Source: DATKMG01 sp035541995
GTDB lineage: Bacteria > Acidobacteriota > Terriglobia > Versatilivoradales > Versatilivoraceae
Length of the DNA: 13,143 nucleotides
NCBI GenBank assembly: GCA_035541995.1
Contig: DATKMG010000524.1
Coordinates: 1 to 13,143, forward strand
Direction of reading: 5' to 3'
Made by a program: the position numbers and the translations under genes. Below the pieces are notes generated by a model. That model searched no databases. It had not been told where the DNA came from and saw only the letters and a list, made by a program, of their open reading frames with translations. Below, in pieces: positions 7,649-12,999 of this stretch. Numbering within the stretch: the stretch's first letter is position 1; each line of letters starts with the position of its first letter.

Positions 7649-9112
7649 TTACAGGATCATACCGGCTATCGTGGCGGAAAGAAAATTAGCGATTGTTCCT
7701 GCAATCATGGCTTTAATTCCAAGGGCTGCAAGATCGTGACGGCGGTTAGGTACCAAGGCACCGATTCCACCCACTTGGATCGCGATAGATGCGAAGTTGG
7801 CGAACCCACATAAGGCAAAGGTTGAGATTACAAACGAACGAGTCTCGAGTTGCCCCCCATTCTGGCCCAATTGGACGAAGGCGACAAATTCGTTGAGAAC
7901 CATTCGGGTACCAAGAAGGTAACCCACCAGTGAAGAGTCCTTCCAAGTGACACCCATTGACCATGCAATTGGCCTGAAAACTGTGCCCAAAATATCCTGG
8001 AGACTATTGGGGAAATAACGGGCTAATAACCCAAAGAAAGGCTGCACAGAACTGACTCGACCAGCTGCGGCCAAGAGGCCATTGTGGGCAACCCCCAAAA
8101 TTCCATTCATCATTGCAACCAGGGCAATAAACGCGACCAGCATGCCGGCTACGTTGATTGCCAACTGAACACCCTCAAAGGCTCCGCGGGCAGCGGCATC
8201 TACCAAATTCACGTCAGTACGCGGAATATCTACCTGCACATCGCCACGAGTTTTTGGGATTTCTGTCTCCGGAACCATGATCTTCGCAATCATGATTGCT
8301 CCGGGAGCGGTCATGATCACTGCAGTCACCAGGTGGGCGACGTCAACCCGGGCAACCAGTACATATGCCACCATAATACCACCCGAAACGTGTGCCATCC
8401 CAGCGGTCATAATGGTCATCAGTTCCGACCGGGTCATCTCAGCAAGATAGGGCTTGATCGTCAGCGGTGCTTCTGTCTGCCCCATGAAGACACTAGCTGC
8501 AACTAATACTGATTCGGCGCCACTTGTTGCCATGAATCTAGTCATCAGTCTCGAACCCCATTTTACGACGAGCTGCATAACTCCAAGATGGTATAGGATG
8601 GCGAAAATAGAAGCCACGAAGATGATGGTTGGCAAGACCTGAAAAGCAAAAACAAAGCCCACGGAGTTCTCCCCCCGTTCCGTTCCCAAAGATCCAAACA
8701 CGAATTGAGCCCCTTCTCCGGAATAGGCGATTAATCGGTTTACAATCTGTCGCATAAGCAAAAGGAAGTGAGAGAGTAGATCGTACCTAACAATCCCAAA
8801 CAGAACCTGAATGCCGAAAACTGTTTGGAAAAGACGTGGCAACATGCCCAATCGCGAGAGTTGTGTCTTGGACAAACATCGGAGGAGCGCCCATTCAAAC
8901 AAGAGCAAGACGGTGTAACCGAAGAAAGAAAGAGGAAACCAGGCCAAGCTATCACTTAGCCAGCCCCCCTTAAGAACCAAAAAAGCAAACGACACTTGGA
9001 GTGTTATCCCCCAAGCCACGATCTTCCAGCGCACCGCATGGCGGTCGGACGATAGAAGGAACGCTAATCCCAGCAAGAGGACAAAGCCAATAAGCCCATT
9101 GAACTTGGACAT
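7649..9112 (-). CDS. Concentrative nucleoside transporter (CNT/NupC family)
   Basis: An inner-membrane, ion-coupled importer of nucleosides. Substrate-site motifs known from the CNT family are intact: GEGAQFVFGSL (132-142), GQTEAPL (211-217), NEFVAF (407-412, Glu408) and the GFANFASI segment (Asn439 and Ser442, spaced as in Vibrio cholerae CNT). The C-terminus STFALCGFANFASIAIQVGG is diagnostic. At 487 residues it is longer than NupC (400) because about 65 residues, residues ~54-118, are inserted before the LIAYSGEGAQ motif. The insert contains two hydrophobic stretches (SFFGYTVLLLFEWALL and LFQTVFGIQVLFGIV). The ATG at 9112 follows GAGAG with four-base spacing. The VWA gene lies 92-128 bases downstream on the same strand. 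Family is certain; the precise nucleoside preference is not. Confidence 0.94.
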   Translation of the reverse strand: MSKFNGLIGFVLLLGLAFLLSSDRHAVRWKIVAWGITLQVSFAFLVLKGGWLSDSLAWFPLSFFGYTVLLLFEWALLRCLSKTQLSRLGMLPRLFQTVFGIQVLFGIVRYDLLSHFLLLMRQIVNRLIAYSGEGAQFVFGSLGTERGENSVGFVFAFQVLPTIIFVASIFAILYHLGVMQLVVKWGSRLMTRFMATSGAESVLVAASVFMGQTEAPLTIKPYLAEMTRSELMTIMTAGMAHVSGGIMVAYVLVARVDVAHLVTAVIMTAPGAIMIAKIMVPETEIPKTRGDVQVDIPRTDVNLVDAAARGAFEGVQLAINVAGMLVAFIALVAMMNGILGVAHNGLLAAAGRVSSVQPFFGLLARYFPNSLQDILGTVFRPIAWSMGVTWKDSSLVGYLLGTRMVLNEFVAFVQLGQNGGQLETRSFVISTFALCGFANFASIAIQVGGIGALVPNRRHDLAALGIKAMIAGTIANFLSATIAGMIL

Positions 9113-9417
9113 GGCACTCTCTGACGTTGGGGGCGAATTCCGAAAGTCGCTCTCGACAAACTCCCTTATTTACCTGAAAACCCACTCTATCTCAAGCCCT
9201 AATGCGGACGCGGGTATTTCTCGATTGATCAGAGTGAGGTGCAGTGCATGGCATGCGCAGTGTGCAACTCCCGTTTGGGACTCCAGGCAGTCTAGTCCAG
9301 TCTATTGCCGCTCGAAGGTTAATCTTGACATAGGGGTCCCTTTTGTTCAGCATTCTCTTGCAATTAAGCAGAAATCGGGAATTGGGTGAGTAATGATGGT
9401 TGAGGAATCCGCTACCG
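9113..9417. other. Divergent intergenic region between the nucleoside transporter and dtd
   Basis: No gene is supported here. It must hold the promoters of both flanking divergent genes. Seen within it are short direct repeats: GCAGTG at 9241 and 9257, and CAGTCTA at 9288 and 9298 (10-bp period, one helical turn). There is also a perfect TTGACA at 9325. The two CAGTCTA copies are a weak candidate for a regulator site. Confidence 0.5.
9325..9353 (+). promoter_or_regulatory. Possible promoter for dtd
   Basis: TTGACA at 9325-9330 is a perfect -35 hexamer. Seventeen bases downstream, CAGCAT (9348-9353) keeps only three of six -10 bases. Transcription from here would give a leader of roughly 60 bases before the dtd ATG at 9418. 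Confidence 0.3.
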
Positions 9418-9867
9418 ATGCGAGCCGTTATTCAGCGAGTCAGTGAAGCCAGAGTGCTTGTAGGTGACGCCGTTGTTGGCGCAATTTCCCATGGCCTATT
9501 GGTATACCTTGGGGTACATCAGGATGACCGGAAATCAGACGCTGACTATTTAGTGGACAAAATCACTGGGCTCCGAATTTTCGAGGATAAGCCAGGAAAG
9601 ATGAACCTGGAACTGGGTCAGGTGGGAGGGGAATTGCTGGTAGTCTCCCAGTTTACGCTCTACGGAGATTGCAGACGCGGCAAGAGACCTTCATTCGACA
9701 AGGCTGCAGGACTGGAAGTCGCCAAATCACTTTTTGAGTATTTCGTCGAAAAGTGCCGTGGGCGTCAAGTTACCACCAGGACTGGGATTTTCAGAGAGAT
9801 GATGCGAGTATTCTCCGTTAATGAGGGACCGGTCACAATCCTCCTTGATAGCCAGAAAATGTTCTAG
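9418..9867 (+). CDS. dtd: D-aminoacyl-tRNA deacylase
   Basis: This enzyme hydrolyses D-amino acids, and misacylated glycine, from tRNA, a proofreading step after aminoacylation; cytosolic homodimer. The 149 residues start with the canonical MRAVIQRVSEARV, which decides for the ATG at 9418 over an in-frame TTG six codons earlier. The catalytic SQFTLYG motif is at 77-83 (Thr80). The cross-subunit Gly137-Pro138 of NEGPVT, which enforces D-chirality by sitting in the neighbour's active site, is present. The rest of the fold (PGKMNLEL, RGKRPSFDKAA) is intact. GAGGA is 11 bases upstream, a loosely spaced ribosome binding site. It converges on the small heme protein, 84 bases away, with no clear terminator between. 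Confidence 0.96.
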   Translation: MRAVIQRVSEARVLVGDAVVGAISHGLLVYLGVHQDDRKSDADYLVDKITGLRIFEDKPGKMNLELGQVGGELLVVSQFTLYGDCRRGKRPSFDKAAGLEVAKSLFEYFVEKCRGRQVTTRTGIFREMMRVFSVNEGPVTILLDSQKMF

Positions 9868-9951
9868 ACAATTGGGACGGATTTTCATAAAGATCCTTCA
9901 TGATTGCCGGGGGTTTCCGGTTCGCAGTTTCTGGGAGATCTCATTGAGTGG

Positions 9952-10170
9952 CTACTTGCTGGGCCTGTAGCCCTCGAGAGTCCCGTTGGCCTTGTAGTAC
10001 TTACCAGCTTCGGTCAGTTCCTTGGAACCATACTTTGTGTGGCAGTACACACAAGATTTGTTCGTCTTCTTGGCGTCGGCAGGTTTGGGGTATCCTACAT
10101 TGCTCCGCGCGAAAACTGCAACCAGCGCAAACACTATAAAACCCGAGAATTGGAGCGAGGAAAAACGCAA
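9952..10170 (-). CDS. Small exported monoheme c-type protein
   Basis: A 72-residue protein with an N-terminal membrane-spanning signal (about 7-23, FSGFIVFALVAVFARS), then a 45-residue periplasmic part. The latter has a single heme-attachment motif Cys40-Val-Tyr-Cys43-His44 (SCVYCHTKYG). The rest (KELTEAGKYYKANGTLEGY) is polar and aromatic. There is no Met or second His after the motif, so the usual sixth heme ligand of cytochrome c is missing from the chain. It might bind heme with an open site, take a ligand from a partner, or be a fragment-like carrier. The start is TTG, with AGGGG about 11 bases upstream, both weak. It is isolated between convergent dtd and the divergent AAA+ gene. The CxxCH plus export signal make it a probable real gene; function unknown. 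Confidence 0.7.
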   Translation of the reverse strand: MRFSSLQFSGFIVFALVAVFARSNVGYPKPADAKKTNKSCVYCHTKYGSKELTEAGKYYKANGTLEGYRPSK

Positions 10171-10304
10171 AGCAAGGCACCCCTTTCGAAAATCCCGACT
10201 ATTGTAATAAGATTAAACTAATGGTTCTAAGGTTGTCTTTCATGATCATATGAGCCCACCTTTTCTTGTGGGAGCGAGGATCGTTCACAAGATCAACAAA
10301 AAAC

Positions 10305-10323
10305 ACCTGATTTCGGGTCAGGT
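10305..10323. promoter_or_regulatory. Spaced dyad ACCTGA-N7-TCAGGT, operator-like
   Basis: Two perfect 6-bp half-sites separated by seven bases form a 19-bp dyad. It ends 17 bases before the TACAAT hexamer at 10340 and would overlap the -35 position of that promoter, the usual place for a repressor site. It could equally fold as a 6-bp hairpin in RNA. Confidence 0.35.
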
Positions 10324-10404
10324 AAGGATAAGGATACTGTACAATGAAATTATGGAATAAAATTGGGGTTGAGGACCCTCTCGGCTTAGGTTGCCCGAAG
10401 CATT

Positions 10405-10442
10405 AGCAACTTTCTAATTGCCATCAGCAACTTTCTAATTGC
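10405..10442. repeat. Tandem 17-mer with 21-bp period, operator-like
   Basis: The sequence AGCAACTTTCTAATTGC occurs twice without a mismatch, at 10405-10421 and 10426-10442, separated by CATC. The period of 21 bp is two helical turns, so both copies face the same side. Each copy is itself an imperfect dyad (GCAA...TTGC arms). Such paired sites commonly bind two dimers of a regulator cooperatively. The regulator is unknown. With only two copies and a four-base spacer this is not a CRISPR array. Confidence 0.6.
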
Positions 10443-10462
10443 AGACAGGATCTAAGATTATT

Positions 10463-10480
10463 GGGGCAAGTGGTTGTCCC
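10463..10480 (+). promoter_or_regulatory. Leader hairpin before the AAA+ gene
   Basis: GGGGCAA pairs with TTGTCCC through seven base pairs, one of them a G-U wobble, closing a GTGG loop. It lies 130 bases before the AAA+ start. No U-run follows, so it is not an intrinsic terminator; a leader structure is possible. Confidence 0.3.
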
Positions 10481-10608
10481 CTAGGGAACGATCATAAAAC
10501 TAAGGGGGCTTGTGGGATTACTAAAGAATTGCTTTTCGATAAACGATATAGCTAAGTGAGTACCTGTAGAATCCTGGGAACACCACAGCGGGCGGATTGG
10601 TTCTATAA

Positions 10609-11790
10609 ATGATTGAACGCATCCTATTGGATCCAAGCATCAGAAGTCCTGAGGCAGAGGAATTCGAAAGGAAACTATCGGCCAAGGTAGTGGGGCAGGA
10701 GAGGGCGGTAAGGCGCATCACTAGCCTCTACCAAGTGTACTTGTCTGGAATGGCGTCTCCTGGCAAGCCCATTGGAAATCTCCTCTTTCTTGGGCCTACC
10801 GGCTCAGGAAAGACACGTGTTGTCGAAGCTGGCGCAGAGATCCTTTTTGGCGATTCCAGGGCTGTCATCAAAATCGACTGTGCCGAGTTCCAGCACAGCC
10901 ACGAGATTGCCAAGCTGATTGGTTCCCCTCCTGGATACTTAGGGCACCGGGAGACTCCGCCGCTCCTTACTCAGGAAGCCATCGATCAATACCATACTGA
11001 TAGGTTGAAGTTGACCTTCCTCTTATTTGATGAGATTGAGAAAGCAAATGAGGCTCTCTGGCAGTTGCTGCTGGGGATTCTTGACAAGGCTACTTTAACC
11101 CTGGGCGACAACCGACGTGTGGATCTGAGCCGAACGATTGTCTTCATGACTAGCAACCTGGGTGCTGCAGAGATGAGTGAGTTCATTTCGGGTAGCATCG
11201 GTTTTGCTCCTCCCCCCTCCACAGCATCAGGTGAGTCGGAGATCGATCAGAAGATCTATAGAACCGCGCTGGAAGCTTCCAAAAAGAAGTTCTCGCCGGA
11301 GTTTATGAATCGGATAGACAAGGTAGTAGTCTTCAGGACCTTGAGGGCAGAGCATCTTCAACAGATTCTCAGTATTGAACTGGGAATGATCCAGGATCGG
11401 ATCTTGAATTCCCGTGGGGAAGGGAAATTCATTTTCAAGTGCACGCCAAAAGCCAAGGAATTCCTTCTCAGAGAAGGAACCGATCTCAAGTACGGTGCTC
11501 GTCATTTGAAACGCGCCTTAGAGCGTCACTTGGTCTATCCACTATCGAATTTAGTAGCCACAAGCCAGGTCTCCCTCGGCGATCTGGTTCGAGTCGATTT
11601 TGATGAGGAAAGGTCTAAGCTGATTTTCTCCAAGGAGGAAAGCGGAGCACTTGTTCATAGCTGGGAGAATCCGGAGGACGCTGCCTTATTCGAGGAACTT
11701 ATTAGCAAGAATGCCTCTGCAGTGAACAAAGATGCCAAAACCGAGGGCAAGGCGGCCAAACCCTCGGTCGCCAAGGAAAGACGAAGCTAA
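10609..11790 (+). CDS. Stand-alone Hsp100-type AAA+ ATPase (ClpA/ClpB second-module-like)
   Basis: A 393-residue protein consisting of one AAA+ module resembling the second ATPase domain (D2) of ClpA/B/C plus the small C-terminal domain. It has no N-domain, first ATPase module or middle coiled coil. Visible motifs are Walker A GPTGSGKT (62-69), pore loop GYLG (109-112), Walker B FLLFDE with Asp141/Glu142, sensor-1 Asn183, arginine-finger Arg235 in FMNRID, and sensor-2 Arg298 in GARHLKR. All key residues are present, so it should be an active hexameric unfoldase or remodeller. Residues 195-199 (GSIGF) fall where ClpA and ClpC have their ClpP-binding IGL/VGF tripeptide. The last ~25 residues are a Lys/Ala-rich tail. 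An in-frame TAA directly precedes the ATG, so no longer start exists; no clear ribosome binding site is seen. It is not ClpX, since no zinc domain is present. Confidence 0.85.
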   Translation: MIERILLDPSIRSPEAEEFERKLSAKVVGQERAVRRITSLYQVYLSGMASPGKPIGNLLFLGPTGSGKTRVVEAGAEILFGDSRAVIKIDCAEFQHSHEIAKLIGSPPGYLGHRETPPLLTQEAIDQYHTDRLKLTFLLFDEIEKANEALWQLLLGILDKATLTLGDNRRVDLSRTIVFMTSNLGAAEMSEFISGSIGFAPPPSTASGESEIDQKIYRTALEASKKKFSPEFMNRIDKVVVFRTLRAEHLQQILSIELGMIQDRILNSRGEGKFIFKCTPKAKEFLLREGTDLKYGARHLKRALERHLVYPLSNLVATSQVSLGDLVRVDFDEERSKLIFSKEESGALVHSWENPEDAALFEELISKNASAVNKDAKTEGKAAKPSVAKERRS

Positions 11791-11824
11791 GACAAGCACC
11801 TCTTCCCAACCAAGCTGCACTTAC

Positions 11825-12064
11825 TCACGACGACAAGAATTCCAATAGTGGTCGATTTTTTCCCCGGTTCCAGGGATCATAGCCATAATACTCACTGCCC
11901 GAACTGGTCACCTGCACCGTCCGGTTCTCGATATCATAAACGACAGTCGATCCGGGCATGGCCGTCAAGTTCCCGTTAGAGTCGTAGGTGTGGCTGGAAC
12001 TGCTGATGCGGTTGTTGGCCGGATTGATGCTGGAGACGGTGACTTCCAAACAGATAGGGTCACC
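11825..12064 (-). pseudogene. YD/RHS-repeat protein remnant, C-terminal part
   Basis: On the minus strand this frame reads VTVSSINPANNRI, then HTYDSNGNLTAMPGS, then VVYDIENRTVQV, then SEYYGYDPWNR. This is the YD-repeat rhythm of RHS-family proteins, large surface or toxin-delivery shells. After the last YD motif the frame runs into an unrelated NRGKNRPLLEFLSS and stops, where an intact gene would continue with further repeats and a core domain. Frame start and end are not a gene: there is no start codon of its own and no ribosome binding site. It joins in frame with the remnant at 12389-12490 if the segment between is removed. Probably a decayed fragment. Confidence 0.75.
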
Positions 12065-12072
12065 GGTAACTG
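12065..12072. repeat. Left copy of 8-bp direct repeat, possible target-site duplication
   Basis: GGTAACTG here is repeated exactly at 12389-12396. Both copies encode the same Val-Thr at the same reading phase of the minus-strand RHS remnant, one in each half. Confidence 0.5.
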
Positions 12073-12150
12073 CCTCTCTGGTGGCTTTCCGGTGAAGCCA
12101 ATGGAGGGAATTTCCAGCTTCTAGTTGTCCTGAAGGGACAACGTATTCCA

Positions 12151-12195
12151 GCTCAGGGTTGGACGTCCGCTTGCGGCGGACGGACTACCCTGGGT
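12151..12195. repeat. Nested long hairpin within the insert
   Basis: Outer arms CAGGGT (12154-12159) and ACCCTG (12187-12192) enclose a small internal loop. Inner arms CGTCCGC (12164-12170) and GCGGACG (12176-12182) close a TTGCG loop. Thirteen perfect Watson-Crick pairs plus flanking wobble pairs make this the strongest secondary structure in the window. Confidence 0.7.
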
Positions 12196-12221
12196 CAATT
12201 GCCAATATCCTTTTCGCGTTC

Positions 12222-12273
12222 CCTGAAGGGGACAACAATTCTGCCCTGCGGAATCGTGTGCTTCCCCTTCAGG
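12222..12273. repeat. 11-bp perfect inverted repeat within the insert
   Basis: CCTGAAGGGGA (12222-12232) is the exact reverse complement of TCCCCTTCAGG (12263-12273), with 30 bases between. The left arm and its following ACAAC are also a direct repeat, with one extra G, of 12129-12141. Confidence 0.7.
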
Positions 12274-12388
12274 TAACCTTCAGCTTGAATGACCGGAACC
12301 CCAGGATGGCACGGGTGACTGCCGTCACTCTGCGCAACACTGGGCTACAATATTTTGCACTTTCAGCGCAACCTCAATTCTCACCCCT

Positions 12389-12490
12389 GGTAACTGAATG
12401 GGCGGTCCAGTCGCCGAAGCCATCATAAGTAAATGCGAGTCCCCAATCAGGCCCCGTCGTGCTGGCAGCCGTAAGGCCCTCATTGGCGAT
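12389..12490 (-). pseudogene. YD/RHS-repeat protein remnant, upstream part
   Basis: On the minus strand this stretch reads GLTAASTTGPDWGLAFTYDGFGDWTAHSVT, a clear RHS/YD-repeat pattern (compare the typical 'LTSATTTGPEWG..F.YDGFGNR...TVT'). Reading 5' to 3', homology fades upstream at about 12490. After the VT shared with the right-hand 8-bp repeat copy the frame ends at once (RGEN, then a TGA at 12374-12376). It is too short for automatic gene finders and has no start. It precedes, in coding order, the remnant at 11825-12064. Confidence 0.7.
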
Positions 12491-12999
12491 GCATGGTCCT
12501 GCTACACATAATGAACACCATTATTTAAACTTTAAGGGCTGACCCTAATTTTTCTCTAATTTTTCTTGCCCTTCGTCAACTGAGATGGCCGTAGACCCTC
12601 AGGTCTCGGCCGACGTGTCCTTTCAGCCCTTCCTGAGCCCCCCTATGCACCGGCCGTCAGTCCTCTCTTCGGCCCCAAAAGCCCGTTCGAACCTCCCCCA
12701 ACCCAACCAACCCAGCTAATTCGATCATTTTCATCCAATTCGCCTCTTTCCAAACAACGAATGCGGAATCGCTGTCCCCTGCAGCAAGTTCTTTCCAACG
12801 GACTTTTGATGAGAGTAACATAAGGTCAGTTGGTGTCTCTTTCCCATTTGCCTTTTCTTGTTTGCCGTCCATAGATAAGAGGGCGACCATGAATCCAATG
12901 GTTCGTCCCAGGGTGTTTCGTTTCGGAGTTTTCCAGGTCAACCTGCGATTGTTTGGGTGATCAGTGCCCACGGCGAGCTTTGCGGCGCCAGGAGGCTTC
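12491..12999. other. Decayed intergenic stretch with tandem 11-mer and hairpin
   Basis: No gene is firmly supported. The 11-mer CTAATTTTTCT stands twice head to tail at 12545-12555 and 12556-12566. A GC-rich hairpin with 5 bp (GGCCG/CGGCC) plus 5 bp (AGACC/GGTCT) around a CTCA loop, and one bulged T, spans 12587-12611. From about 12650 the plus strand is pyrimidine-rich. An open frame on the minus strand (12657-13010, 117 residues) has no recognisable domain, overlaps the kinase start and is treated as doubtful. Confidence 0.5.
12587..12611. repeat. Ten-pair GC-rich hairpin
   Basis: The arms GGCCG and AGACC (12587-12591 and 12593-12597, with T12592 bulged) pair with GGTCT and CGGCC (12602-12611) around the loop CTCA. 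It stands alone in decayed DNA. No T-run follows on either strand, so it is not a plain terminator. Confidence 0.55.

Larger units (their letters stand above)
10171..10608. other. 438-base intergenic region rich in dyads before the AAA+ gene
   Basis: No coding gene is supported. It lies between two divergent genes and contains several structured elements listed separately: a spaced dyad at 10305-10323, a duplicated 17-mer at 10405-10442 and a hairpin at 10463-10480. Possible -10 hexamers are TACAAT (10340-10345) and TAAAAT (10358-10363), each five of six, but neither has a good -35 at normal spacing. The length and density of sites suggest regulated transcription or a structured leader for the AAA+ gene. 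Confidence 0.5.
12073..12388. mobile_element. 316-bp palindrome-rich insert splitting the RHS remnant
   Basis: This segment separates two halves of an RHS remnant and is flanked by an exact 8-bp direct repeat; insert plus one repeat copy is 324 bp, or 108 codons. Inside are three hairpins. Stem one is TTGTCC/GGACAA (12125-12141). The second is a larger hairpin (12151-12195) with CAGGGT/ACCCTG outer and CGTCCGC/GCGGACG inner arms. The third has an 11-bp perfect inverted repeat (12222-12232 with 12263-12273). The core CCTGAAGGG recurs at 12129, 12222 and inverted at 12265. No transposase and no matching terminal inverted repeats are present, so it would be non-autonomous if mobile. Alternatives are recombination of repeats or a chance 8-mer. 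Confidence 0.5.

Noticed and set aside
8084..8506. 140-residue plus-strand open frame
   Set aside because: Shadow of the minus-strand nucleoside transporter, rich in His, Asn and Cys with no plausible fold.
9400..9417. Longer dtd start at the TTG
   Set aside because: The family N-terminus is MRAVIQRV, beginning at the ATG at 9418.
9913..9926. Terminator between dtd and the heme protein (CCGG/CCGG arms)
   Set aside because: Only a 4-bp stem with no T-run on either strand.
10405..10442. Possible CRISPR array
   Set aside because: Only two repeat copies with a 4-base spacer; no further units and no cas gene.
12159..12428. Plus-strand 89-residue open frame
   Set aside because: It runs through the hairpins of the insert and antisense to the RHS remnant; composition is explained by those, and no start signal is seen.
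12536..12553. Terminator (AGGG CTGA CCCT followed by T-run)
   Set aside because: Stem of only four pairs and no gene upstream that would need it; noted as part of the decayed stretch.
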